From assembly GCF_950295315.1 (NCBI RefSeq), contig NC_080185.1, forward strand, positions 40,450,602 through 40,514,601: a stretch of 64,000 nt of DNA, written 5' to 3'. Each line of letters begins with the position of its first letter. Position 1 is the stretch's first letter. Both the position numbers and the translations under genes were made by a program. The DNA comes from Erinaceus europaeus. Lineage: Eukaryota; Chordata; Mammalia; Eulipotyphla; Erinaceidae. A model generated the notes under the pieces. The model had not been told where the DNA came from, did no database searches, and worked only from the letters and a program-made list of their open reading frames with translations. Positions 54,082 through 63,549 of this stretch are shown piece by piece.

Positions 54082-54988
54082 ATGTCTGCCTCGGGAGGGG
54101 GTGACCAGAACCCAAAGGCCCAGGGGAACCCCGGGAATGTGGTGGGGGTCTCCGATAAGGAGATTGGAGCTGGTGACTGGGTGATGAGTAGCACCGGGCC
54201 TCTTGTAGGTCTCCAGGTGCTGGAACCCATGGAGACCTTGGAAACCGGAGAGGCTGGGGAGAGTAGTGTTATCTGTGAAGGCACCGTGGCCTTCGAGGCT
54301 GGAGTCACGGGGGCCATGGCAACCTGGGAGGTCGGGGCATCTGGAGAGGCAGCGGCGACTGGAGTAGGCCCCTTCGAGGGAGCTGGAGAGGCAGGAATAG
54401 CCATGGTGGAGGAAGTGACCGGAATCATGGAGGAACCTAGGGCCCAGTCCATGGCCCTGGTCCCGGCCCCCCAGATCTGGAGAGGGAGTGGATACATGAG
54501 TGGGGAGGAATCTGACATAGGTCCAGCAGAGGAAGAGGGAGTGGAAGAGGAGAGATCACCGGGCTTGGAAATCCTTATAGATGCCCATCATTTCCCTATG
54601 GCGGGCTTTCGTTTTATGTTTGTGGAGCTGATGCAGTCCCTTCTGCACCGTATCTACCACAATGACCATATCCTGATGACGGTCCGTGATGCCCAGATGA
54701 TGTTGAGGTCTCAGTTTAGCGATAACAATATAGCTTGGTCCCGGGTCCCTGCACTCCTGGCACCCCAAGAGCCAGCCCAAGGAGAGCCAATCCAAGGGGA
54801 AATGGAGGAGGAGCATGGGGAACTAACTGTTTTGGCTACCGTTGAATCTATTCCCTGGGAGAGTGAAGAAAGAGAAGAAGAGACCACCACATGGGAATAC
54901 ATGGAAGATAACTGGGATCCTCAGGGTGAGTTCACAGACAACAACTCCACCCAGAGTTCCTGGGAGTCAGCACCAGCCTATCAGGATG
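54082..54988 (+). CDS. CT47-like: CT47-like cancer/testis antigen, coding exon 1
   Basis: This exon encodes residues 1-302 plus one base of codon 303. The family has no established biochemical function; in human, CT47 genes form an X-linked multicopy array expressed in testis and some tumours. Recognition rests on the start (MSASGGG), the acidic block SDIGPAEEE at residues 144-152, and the conserved core at about 164-228 with SLLHRIYHNDHIL at 186-198, all in the order of human CT47A. Residues 1-140 are Gly/Glu/Ala/Val-rich and look disordered; 229-302 are Glu-rich with several Trp. No signal peptide or membrane segment is visible. ATG at 54,082 has G at -3 and gives the family-like N-terminus. 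The exon ends at ATG|GTGAGA, a good donor in phase 1. Without splicing, the frame stops at 54,999 after 305 residues. The GC-rich codon use differs sharply from the AT-rich surroundings, fitting a constrained gene. Only one copy is in this window. Confidence 0.85.
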
Positions 54989-55236
54989 GTGAGAAATAGA
55001 AGGGGTGACACCCATGAGCCAAATGGGGCAGGTACTTCCAGCAAGGGTGGATGGGAGGTGATATCTGCTGGCCCTGCAGGTTCTCAGCGGGTCAGTGGCA
55101 CAATTAGTACCCTTTCCAGGCAAGTTTAGCCTGCCTGCAGGTGATGGTGCTTTGTGCCTTAGATGAGTCTGTCCTCCCGTTTTTCTGACTAGACTACTAA
55201 AATTGTAATTGTTAATGAACTGAGATGATTTTTTAG
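54989..55236 (+). other. intron between CT47-like coding exons
   Basis: 248 bp, GT at 54,989 and AG at 55,235-55,236, with TTAATGAAC as a possible branch site and a GATGATTTTTTAG acceptor. A second acceptor, GTCAG at 55,241-55,245, keeps the same phase. Intron phase 1 matches the frame of exon 2 from either acceptor, which supports splicing rather than intron retention. Confidence 0.7.
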
Positions 55237-55697
55237 TAATGTCAGGTTTCAAACTCCGACTATTCTTCCCTAAAGAAACCATTAAATACCTGGAAGAAAA
55301 CTGTGATGAAGAGATCCAAGATTCTGGAAATGAAGAAGAAGAAGAAGAAGAAGAAGAAGAAGAAGAAGAAGAAGAAGAAGAAGAAGAAGAAGAAGAGGAG
55401 GAGGAGGAGGAGGAGGAGGAGGAGGAGGAGGAGGAGGAGGAGGAGGAGGAGGAGGAGGAGGAGGACGACGACGACGAGGAGGAGGATGAGGACGAGGATG
55501 AGGAAGAGGAGGAGGATGAGGAAGAGGAGGAGGATGAGGACGACGAGGAGGACGACGAGGAGGAGGAGGACGAGGAGGAGGACGAGAAGGAGGACGAGGA
55601 GGACGAAGAAAAAGAAGAAGGAGAAGGAGGAGAGAAGATTAACAAAAACCAAGAAGGACCAGAAAGGAATCTACCCCCATCTGACAGCATTCTGTGA
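55237..55697 (+). CDS. CT47-like: CT47-like cancer/testis antigen, coding exon 2 with giant acidic tract
   Basis: Joined to exon 1 it completes a 455-residue protein (452 with the alternative acceptor), against about 290 for human CT47A. The start ([18 protein letters not shown]) leads into CDEEIQDSGNEEE, which aligns with the WDEEAQDAAGEEE end of human CT47, and the KINKNQEGPE end resembles the basic human tail. Between them is an unbroken run of 85 Glu/Asp residues (about 335-419), followed by a mixed Glu/Lys/Gly stretch. In DNA the run is segregated: 21 GAA codons (55,332-55,394), then 23 GAG (55,395-55,463), then 4 GAC, then mixed GAG/GAC/GAT. It probably grew by repeat expansion of a shorter family acidic stretch. 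Stop TGA is at 55,695-55,697. The alternative is that this exon is skipped or the repeat length is an assembly artefact; a 305-residue product would result from intron retention. Confidence 0.75.
55332..55634. repeat. (GAA)21(GAG)23 and mixed GAN coding repeat
   Basis: A trinucleotide repeat kept in one frame for about 300 bp. Other frames read poly-Lys/Arg, and the minus strand reads poly-Ser, Leu or Phe; those frames are artefacts of the repeat. Confidence 0.93.
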
Positions 55698-56300
55698 AAA
55701 TACAGGTATTGACTTGTAGCTTTGAATGCCACTTACCTACCCTTACCTGTTAATAATGTCTTTACATATTGAGCTGTAGGAAAAGTCATGTGTTTTTTGC
55801 ATAGAAAAACAAGGATAATGTGTCATGAATTTTCCTAAGGCCCAACAATTTTTTATTTATCCATAAACTAAAAACAAGTCTTTTTAGGATTAGTTTTAAT
55901 ATCCCATTTGGGCTATTAGAATGGGTCTACTAATACAAAAGCATTGTTTTGATATATACTTTGCACCTTTATATTTCTTTTTTTAGCAGTCTTTTGTTCT
56001 CCAAGACTACTACTATCAAGTGTTTAGATATATAAGTTCCAGAGATCAGTACTTGTTTAGAAAATACTTTCCAGAAGCAGGAGCTATGGTGACTGGAATA
56101 AACATGCCTTGGTTCTATAGAAATGCAGTCTTAGGTACTAGCTGGCTGGCAATGCCTTTAATAACCTGGCTACTTGCATATAACAAAAGATTAAGGGTTT
56201 TAGGGATTGCATTGTAGAATTTACATTTTAAGTGACAGTCTAAAGAAAGAAATGTCATTTATGGCCATTGTTTATCACTTGTATTAAACACATCTTATAT
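55698..56300 (+). other. probable spliced 3' UTR of the CT47-like gene
   Basis: ACAG|GTATTG at 55,702-55,710 is a donor 8 bases after the stop, too close to trigger nonsense-mediated decay. A TTTCTTTTTTTAG acceptor at 55,986 would start a last exon. It contains a 65-codon open frame (56,020-56,217) of no known family and an ATTAAA at 56,282 that could serve for polyadenylation. A second acceptor (TTTATTTTGCAG) lies at 56,725. Confidence 0.45.
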
Positions 56301-56899
56301 TTTAGTATGGTTTAACAATTGTGAATTTTTTTTTTTTGCATTTCACACCTGTGCCTTTCATAATAACAGTCTCTCTCATATGGTAGAACAAAAACTGAGG
56401 ACCTTAGAGGGTGGTAGAGTGTCGTTTATGGAATTAACACAGGCTTTTTAAGGTAGAGAGATTTACTTAAGTTCCCAAACAGCCTCTCAAAGAATAATGT
56501 CTTTTTTTGACATTAGACAAGAGGAAGGCAAAGCTAATTGATCACAGTGTTGAAGCCATCAGTTGTTTAAGCACTATATATCAAAAGAAAAAGAAAGAAA
56601 GAAAGATCTTGTCCTCTGGTCATTGGTATACAGTATGCGTGTGTAGCAGATATGCATAAGGCTATTTCACATGGTATTAGTTAATTTGGTATAATTATTA
56701 ATTTACTATCTCTTTTATTTTGCAGTTGGGAAGAACAGAAAGAAGATGAAGGAAGGAGAATCTGTTGTTTTACTATTTTTAGGTTTTTCACTTTTAGAAG
56801 TTAATAGGAATTTATACTTAATGTTGTTTCATCACCAGAAATGTGCTATTCAATCAAATCTGAATTTCACCTTTTACTGATACTTGCCAGCATGTGTTG
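56301..56899. other. no feature recognised
   Basis: AT-rich; an AAAGAAAGAAAGAAAG run at 56,588 and a possible 3' splice acceptor at 56,725. Could be 3' UTR. Confidence 0.35.
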
Positions 56900-57315
56900 T
56901 ATTAAAAACCGAAAGTTTGTCAGAAACAGAGAGTAGAATGGTAGTGATCTAGAGTTGGGAAGTAGGATAAATGTGATAATTTTAGTTTAAAAAAAGTATA
57001 GATGTTCAATTATGAATTTGTTCTTAGGACTTAATGTATAACATAGAAAACATAATTATTAATATTGTAATAATAGTCAACTATTCTGCAACTATAGTGT
57101 TATTGAAAATACTTGAAACTTGCTAAAAATGGATCTTAAATATCTCCACTACAAAATAGAAAATAGTAGTTATATGATATGATAAGAAGTGTTAACTAAT
57201 GTGGTGATAAGCATTTTGCAATATGTATATGTATCCAGCCAACACTGTATACTTTAATCTCAAATAATACTGTGTCAGTTATATCGTAATAAAGCTGGAG
57301 AAAGTCTGAAAAATA
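56900..57315 (+). mobile_element. ancient L1 (L1MA/MB-type) 3' end
   Basis: GAAACAGAGAGTAGAATGGT, ACTTGAAACTTGCTAAAAAT, CACTGTATACTTTAATCTC and GTCAGTTATATCGTAATAAA follow the L1MA/MB 3' UTR. The AATAAA at 57,288-57,293 belongs to it and could have been adopted by the upstream gene. Confidence 0.68.
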
Positions 57316-57359
57316 TTAAAACATAAATAAAATTTAAAATTTGTGTGTGTTTAAAATTT

Positions 57360-57378
57360 GTGTGTGTGTGTGTGTGTG
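57360..57378. repeat. (GT)n microsatellite
   Basis: Nine to ten GT units after a repeated TTTAAAATTTGTGTG. Confidence 0.8.
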
Positions 57379-57517
57379 CAATAAAGACTTGCATATTAAA
57401 ACATATACAAAGGTAGCATACAGAAAGCCATGTGTCCTAAGACAAACAATACAGCACCATAACTGGGCATTAGTAATTCACGTAGGAGGAAGGGTTGTTC
57501 ATAGAAACTCTAGAAGG

Positions 57518-57863
57518 AGTCGGGCGGTAGCTGAGCGGGTTAAGCACACATGGAGCAAAGCAAAAGGGCCAGCGTAAGGATCCCTGAATGAGTCCTGGCT
57601 CCCCACCAGCAGGGGATCGCTTCACAAGCGGTGAAGCAGGTCTGCAGGTGTCTCTTTCTCTCCTCCTCTCTGTCTTCCCCTCCTCTTTCCATTTCTCTCT
57701 TTCCTATCCAACAACAACAGCTATGACAACAATAACAACTACAACAAGTAGAACAACAAGGTCAGCAAAATGGGAAAAATAGCCTCCAGGAGCAGTGGAT
57801 TCATAGTGCAGGCACCGAGCCCAGCAATAACCATGGAGGCAAAAAAAAAAGAAAGAAAAGAAA
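57518..57863 (+). mobile_element. SINE-A with 3' module, first of a same-target pair
   Basis: GGGCGGTAGCTGAGCGGG head (A box with an insertion), degraded B box (GAATGAGTCCTGG), complete 3' module. AGAAACTCTAGAAGG precedes it at 57,503-57,517. Confidence 0.85.
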
Positions 57864-57878
57864 AGAAACTCTAGAAGG

Positions 57879-58159
57879 GTGGGGGTCAGGCGGTAGCACA
57901 GCGGGTTAAGCGCAGGTGGCAAAGCACAGGACCTGCTTAAGGATCCAGTTCAAGCCCCTGTCTCCCCACCTGTAGGGGAGTCTCTTCACAAGCAGTGAAG
58001 CAGGTCTGTAGGTGTCTTTCTCTCCCCTTCTCTATGCTCCCCTCCTCTCTCCATTTCTCTCTTTCCTATCCAACAACGACATCAATAATAACTACAACAA
58101 TAAAACAACACGGGCAACAAAAGGGAATAAATAAATAAGTATTTTGGGGAAAAAAAGAA
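57879..58159 (+). mobile_element. SINE-A, second of a same-target pair
   Basis: GGCGGTAGCACAGCGGG head, no 3' module. AGAAACTCTAGAAGG lies before it (57,864-57,878) and again after it (58,160-58,174). Confidence 0.87.
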
Positions 58160-58283
58160 AGAAACTCTAGAAGGGGGGCTGTGTTGAGGGAGAGAAGGAA
58201 CCACCCCAAAATGAGAGTGGTTGTAGATATAGGTGGGGCCTTTGCCATCAAGCCTGTAAGTGAATACCCTTTTCTCTCTTTAT

Positions 58284-58286
<3 letters not shown>

Positions 58287-58323
<37 letters not shown>
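58287..58323. repeat. (GT)n microsatellite
   Basis: About 18 pure GT units. Confidence 0.9.
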
Positions 58324-58324
<1 letters not shown>

Positions 58325-58361
58325 TTTCCTAACATGTTTCTTAATAAAAGTTTAATTTAGT

Positions 58362-58562
58362 GAGGCCAGGCAGTGACAGACCTGGTAAAACACACACATT
58401 ACAGTGCAAAAGGGTTCAAGCCTCTGGTCCCACCTGCAGGAGGAAAGCTCCACAAATGGTGAAGCAGGGCTGCCAGTGTCTCTCTGTCTCTCTCCCTCTC
58501 TATCTCCCTCTCTCAGGTCAATTATCTGTCTCTATCCAATAAAAAATAAGTAAAATAAAATT
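58362..58562 (+). mobile_element. SINE-B
   Basis: GGCAGTGACAGACCTGG, AGGGTTCAAGCCTCTGG, CTCTATCCAATAAAAAATAAG end. Confidence 0.76.
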
Positions 58563-58777
58563 TTTGAATGATAAAATCGTACAAATTTATGAGTTTATAT
58601 GTACACGTAGACATTTTAGATATATTCATGTTTTATGTAAGTCAAAAGATAAATACAACAGAAATTAAGTATTGCATTATCTTTGTGAACAACAAGATTT
58701 AATTATGGTAGAAAAATCACAATGGGAAGATTAAATATGTCATTATATTCTAATTATTTTTAATTAAAAGGAAAATA
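58563..58777. other. no feature recognised
   Basis: AT-rich spacer. Confidence 0.4.
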
Positions 58778-59055
58778 AGGGAGTCAGGCTGTAGCACACA
58801 GGTGGTGCAAAGCACAAGGACTGGTGTAAGGATCCCGGTTCGAGTCCTGGCTCCCCACCTGCAGGGGAGTCGCTTCACAAGCGGTGAAGCAGGTCTGCAG
58901 GTGTCTATCTTTCTCTCCCCATCTCTGTCTTCCCCCTCCTCTCTCCATTTCTCTCTGTCCTATCCAACAACGATGACAACAATAACTACAATAATAAAGC
59001 AACAAGGGCAGCAAAATGGAATAAATAAAATAAATAAAATTAAAAAACAGAATTT
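58778..59055 (+). mobile_element. SINE-A with internal deletion in the head
   Basis: GGCTGTAGCACACAGGTGG lacks the CGGGTTAAGCGC piece; B box CCGGTTCGAGTCCTGG is intact. AAAGGAAAATAAG repeats on both sides. Confidence 0.87.
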
Positions 59056-59179
59056 CTTTAAAAAGGAAAATAAGAGGCAACTAACCAGAATACATTAACC
59101 AGGAAAAAAAAAGAATTTAAATTTACTAATACAACACCAAAATGCACCACCATAGAAATACACTGTATGTAGACTACAG

Positions 59180-59260
59180 TCTCCTCTTATCCTATGGTTT
59201 TGCCAGTGTTTCCTTTTTATAAATAAAATATAATATAATATAATAAAAATTTTTTAACTA
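59180..59260 (+). mobile_element. L1-3U, about 70 bp remnant
   Basis: CTCCTCTTATCCTATGG to TTTATAAATAAAATATAATA: an extremely 5'-truncated insertion. Confidence 0.72.
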
Positions 59261-59365
59261 GTTTAATTTACCTGAACAGTCATGTTCTTCTTTCCAATTT
59301 ATTGTTGAGATTGGCATGATGGACTCTCAGAATGGGGGAGAGGCTGCCCTCCCTATCCCTTTAAC

Positions 59366-59590
59366 AGCCAGGTGGTGGCACACCTAGTTGAGTGCACATG
59401 TTACAATATACAAGGACCCAGGTTCGAGCCCCTAGTTCCCATCCACAGGTGGAAAGCTTTGCAAGTGGTGAATCAGGGCTGCAGGTGTCTCTCTGTCTCT
59501 CTCCCTATCTTCCCCTTCCTTCTCTATTCCTGGCTGCTTCTATTAATTAATTATTAATTAATTATAATAAATATATAATAAATTTAAAAT
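59366..59590 (+). mobile_element. SINE-B
   Basis: GGTGGTGGCACACCTAG, CAGGTTCGAGCCCCTAG, and an ATTAATTAATT tail instead of plain A-rich. Confidence 0.8.
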
Positions 59591-59591
59591 A

Positions 59592-59890
59592 GGGAGTCGG
59601 GCGGTAGCAGCAGCGGGTTACGAGCACATGGTGCAAAGTGCAAGGAACAGCATAAGGATCCCGGTTCGAGCCCCCGGCTCCCCACCTGAAGGGGGGTTGC
59701 TTCACAAGCGGTGAAGCAGGTCTGCAGGTGTCTATCTTTCTCTCCCCCGATCTGTCTTGTCCTCCTCTCTCCATTTCTCTCTGTCCTATCCAACAATGAC
59801 GACATCAATAACAACAATAATAATTTCAACAACAATGAAAAAGAACAAGAGCAACAAAAGGGATAATAAATAAATAAATTCAAAAAAATA
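59592..59890 (+). mobile_element. SINE-A
   Basis: GGGCGGTAGCAGCAGCGGG head, CCGGTTCGAGCCCCC box intact, AATAAATAAATTC tail. Directly follows the previous SINE. Confidence 0.88.
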
Positions 59891-60090
59891 AATAAAACAC
59901 TGGATTTCCACAGGTTATTAACTGTTTCCGCAACAACAGTTTACAAAGGACATGCAGTGCATAATATGGGCATCAAAGTATCACAGTAGCATTGGGGCAA
60001 TAGATGTATGGAGTATGACAATTCTCCCAAAATATTGTATCTTATGGAGAAGTACTTACTGCTGATAGATTGATGCCAGATTGACATCGG
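59891..60090. other. no feature recognised
   Basis: No ORF or repeat assigned. Confidence 0.4.
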
Positions 60091-60146
60091 CATGTACAAA
60101 GACAGGGCTCTGTATAATGTGTATAAGTGCCCTGTCTTTGTACGTG
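60091..60146. repeat. 18-bp stem, 20-nt loop hairpin
   Basis: CATGTACAAAGACAGGGC (60,091-60,108) pairs with GCCCTGTCTTTGTACGTG (60,129-60,146); the only mismatch would be a G-U wobble in RNA. It abuts the start of an L1-3U fragment. Confidence 0.85.
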
Positions 60147-60400
60147 CCCTAGTCCTGGGACCCTAGGGTAGGTTCCACTTTCCCGTATGCTTCTCCCAGT
60201 TCTTATTAAATAATATTGCATCCGCTGATCGCAACCTAATCAACACAACGAGTGCCACCCCAGCATGCTTCACTTCAGACTGTGTCCAGAGACTTCACGT
60301 GTGGAATGACAACCCTTCAGCTTCATCACTCAGGTGAGACCTTTCCTTTCGTAGTATTCTCTAATTCCATCCCAGGTGGTTCACTTCCTAACAAAGTCAA
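60147..60400 (+). mobile_element. L1-3U fragment (5' part)
   Basis: TAGTCCTGGGACCC to TCACTTCCTAACAAAGTC; it stops where a SINE-A begins. Confidence 0.75.
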
Positions 60401-60655
60401 AGACCGTCCTATGGATCCAGGTTCAAGCCCCCTGATCCCCACCTGCAGAGGAGTCGCTTCACAGGCAGTGAAGCAGGTCTGCAGGTGTGTATCTTTCTTT
60501 CCTCCCCTCTGTCTTCCTCTCCTCTCTCCATTTCTCTCTGTCCTATCCAACAACGACAACAACAATAACTACAACAATAAAAATAACAAGAGCAACAAAA
60601 ATAAAATAAATAATTTTTTTAAAAAAACTTAAAAAAAGAAAATAAAATAACAGAA
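60401..60655 (+). mobile_element. SINE-A, 5'-truncated
   Basis: Starts near CCTATGGATCCAGGTTCAAG, so the A box is missing; B box (CAGGTTCAAGCCCC) and TC body are present. Confidence 0.8.
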
Positions 60656-60739
60656 AAAAAGTGTGTGTATGTGTTTGTGGTGACTAAGAGGTTGCCATTT
60701 TCTCTAACTATATAAGGTATTTCTAATGGAGAAGTTCAG

Positions 60740-60776
60740 GTTAAGTGCTTAACCTGCCGCACTACCGCCGGACTCC
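60740..60776 (-). mobile_element. SINE-A head scrap
   Basis: GCTTAACCTGCCGCACTACC is a minus-strand SINE-A 5' end without the rest of the element. Confidence 0.65.
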
Positions 60777-60784
60777 TTGTCTGT

Positions 60785-61535
60785 TATTTCTTTCTTTTTC
60801 TTTTAATTTAAGAAAGGAGACATTAACAAAATCATAGGATGGGGGGGGCTACAACTCCACACAATTCCCGCCACCCAATCTCCATATCCCACCCCCTCCC
60901 CAATAGCTTTCCCACTCTCTATCCCTCTGGGAGCATGGACCCAGGGTCATTGTGGGTTGCAGAAGGTGGAAGGTCTGGCTTCTGTAATTGCTTCCCCGCT
61001 GAACATGGGCATTGACTGGTCGGTCCATACTCCCAGTCTGCCTCTCTCTTTCCCTAGTAGGGTGGGTCTCTGGGGAAGCTGAGCTCCAGGACACATTGGT
61101 GGGGTCTTCAGTCCAGGGAAGCCTAGCCGGCATCCTCATGGCATCTGGAACCTGGTGGCTGAAAAGAGAGTTAACATACAAAACCAAAGAAATTGTTGAA
61201 GAATCATGGACCCAAAGGATGGAATAGTGGAGATAAAGTGTTGGGGGTACTTACTGCAAACTCTAGTGTACTACTGCTGTCAGGTATATATTTGCCCTGG
61301 TTTATGGATACGTGTGGACATATGCTCTATCTCCTGGAACCTGGTCTGTATCTAGGTTTTGGGACTTTGTTAGCAAGTGAACCACCTGGGATGGAATTAG
61401 AGAATACTATGAAAGGAAAGGTCTCACCCGAGTGATGAAGCTGAAGGGTTGTCATTCCACACGTGAAGTCTCTGGACACAGTCTGAAGTGAAGCATGCTG
61501 GGGTGGCACTCGTTGTGTTGGTTAGGTTGCGATCA
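60785..61535 (-). mobile_element. L1-3U, short form
   Basis: Minus-strand tail at left (TTTCTTTTTCTTTTAATTTA), all blocks to GTTAGGTTGCGATCAG at right. Ends at the point that corresponds to 60,219 in the plus-strand fragment. Confidence 0.78.
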
Positions 61536-61629
61536 GATTCCCCAGAGACACAACTTACTAGGGAAAGAGAGAGGCAGACTGGGAGTATGGACCGACCAGT
61601 CAACGCCCATGTTCAGCGGGGAAGCAATT
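61536..61629 (+). mobile_element. L1-3U internal scrap, inverted relative to its neighbour
   Basis: CCCCAGAGACACAACTTACT to GGGGAAGCAATT on the plus strand; truncated at both ends. Confidence 0.7.
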
Positions 61630-61902
61630 CCAGCCTTAGTTTTGTTTCAGGTATTTTCTGAAGATGCATCCACCTTGCCTTTTTCCTTTCTCTTTTGTTT
61701 TCTACTATATTTCTACTTCTTTATTTTAACTTTTGTTTCCCTTGCCATTAACGTCAAGTCACCAAACACATCTCTAAAGTTGATGCTTAGAACTCATGGC
61801 TTATGTTTACTTTTATTTGTCAAGTTTTTATTCAATTTTATTTGGAGGTGATACATCATTTTTTTTATACTTTTACATTATAGAATTGAATGTCTACAGA
61901 GT
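61630..61902. other. unassigned T-rich DNA
   Basis: No ORF with a known domain; possibly old LINE DNA in minus orientation. Confidence 0.35.
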
Positions 61903-63275
61903 TTTTTTAATTTATTTATAAAATGGAAATACTGACAAGACCTAAGATAAGAGGAGTAGAATTCCTACCACCAGAGCTCCATATCCCATTCCCTCCCCTG
62001 ATAGCTTTCCTATTCTTTAACTTCTTTAACCCTCTGGTAATATGGACCCAGGTCATTATGGGGTGCAGAAGGTGGAAGGTCTGGCTTCTGTAATTGCTTC
62101 CCCGCTGAACATGGGTATTGACGGGCCAATACATACTCCCAGCCTATCTCTCTCTCTCCCTAGTGGGGCAGAGCTCTGAAGCAGTGGAGCTCCAGGACAC
62201 ACTGGTAGGGTCATTTGCCCAAGGAAGTTTGGTTGGCATCATGCTAGCTTCTGGAACCTGGTGACTGAAAAAGAGTTAACATATAAAGCCATACAAATTG
62301 AATCTAAAGGCAGGAAAATTGCAGATGAAAATTTGGGGTCCCCATTTTGGAAATACCTAGTATGTCTATTTTAAGTATATTAGAAAGGCCCATGACTTTA
62401 TTAGTTTTTGCCTGAGCCTTACATCTGATATGCAGGTGGACCCAAGTTACTGTTTGTGGAGATGATGCGATGGTTGGAAAAAGGGCTATAAAACTGGATC
62501 AGTGAAGAGAGTGGCTCCCAAATATGGGAAAAGTATAAAAATATTGTTGACTGTAAACCCCATCGATTTGGTCTGGGGCCCACATTCAGCATAGGAGCCT
62601 ATGTAACCTCTGTATCCCTGTAAGTGCAAACTTACATTCTGTGGTCATGAGTAGAAACATTCTGAGTTGCACAAATTTCAGGACCCATCTTCTTCAGGTG
62701 GTAGATAGTGTATGTTATCCAACTCCCCTTCAGAGGATGAAACATTCTCTACCATTGCTGATCCACATTGAGGTCAAGGTCCTATGGGGGCCCACAAAGT
62801 ATTCCATTATGTTGTTCCTGATAGAGATGACCAGTAATAATAGAGAGTGGGATCTATTCGAGGTCTAAGCTCATCGTGTTTGTGTGGGAATCCCAGGACT
62901 CTCCAACGAGGCCTCCAGCTGATGGTGTGGCCTGCTAGTCATCATTAAAGTATGCCAGTCTCTTGTCCTTATAGCTTTTGCAGTTCTTACTTTGATAAGG
63001 TGAGCTTTGGAGTGAGTGAGGGAAGTGTCATAGGAAGTAGGTGAGGAGGGTATCTAGGTCTAAATAGAAACTATTTCATTAGGTACTTTATGATGTCTTT
63101 TTAGGTCTTTCTACTTCTCGCTTCATTTATTTACTCGCTGCAAACTATTGTGCACTTTTGCTTTAAGGTATATGTTTTCCCCTAATTTATGGATACATGT
63201 GCCTAACTCATGAGAACTGGTCTATATCTAGGTTTTGAGGCTTTGTTAGGAAGTGGACTACCTGAAATGGTTTAG
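61903..63275 (-). mobile_element. L1-3U, long form
   Basis: ATTTATTTATAAAATGGAAA at left; includes the long-form internal segment (TGTGGTCATGAGTAGAAAC, GTGGGATCTATTCGAGGTC, TGTGTGGGAATCCCAGG) and ends at GGAAGTGGACTACCTG. Confidence 0.75.
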
Positions 63276-63389
63276 TTTTATATATTTTATTATTTCAAAT
63301 GTTACATTAAAGTCTTTTTAATCCATTTAAATTAATTTTTTATGTGGCATTGACATAGAATGTTTCCACTCTTTTAAAAAAGAATTTTA

Positions 63390-63543
63390 TCAGGTGGGAG
63401 AGATAGCATAATGGTTATACAGACACTCATGCCTGAGGCTCCAGGTTCAGTCCCCAGCATCCCCCTAGCCAGAGCTGAGGAGTGCACTGGTGTGTCTCTC
63501 TCTGTGTGTCTCTCTCTTTCTGCATTTCTCTCAAAAGTAAAGT
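63390..63543 (+). mobile_element. SINE-C
   Basis: GGGAGAGATAGCATAATGG, CTCATGCCTGAGGCTCC, AGGTTCAGTCCCCAGC, then TC-rich DNA. Confidence 0.78.
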
Positions 63544-63549
63544 ATTTTT

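Noticed and set aside
53675..54184. 169-codon plus-strand ORF upstream of and overlapping the CT47-like start
   Set aside because: Different frame from the family match, low-complexity Pro/Leu text, and no known domain. Kept only as a possible uORF.
54048..54518. 156-codon minus-strand ORF antisense to CT47-like exon 1
   Set aside because: Open only because the sense exon is GC-rich; no start context or domain.
54644..54720. Histone-fold resemblance of the LLHRIYHNDHILMTVRDAQ segment
   Set aside because: Superficial likeness to the H2B alpha-2/alpha-3 region; the CT47 match is longer and ordered over the whole protein.
55303..55719. Poly-Lys/Arg frame over the acidic repeat
   Set aside because: Alternative frame of the same repeat. 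The acidic frame joins in phase with exon 1 and matches the family tail.
54932..55732. 266-codon minus-strand ORF dominated by poly-Ser
   Set aside because: A shadow of the coding GAA/GAG repeat; no independent coding evidence.
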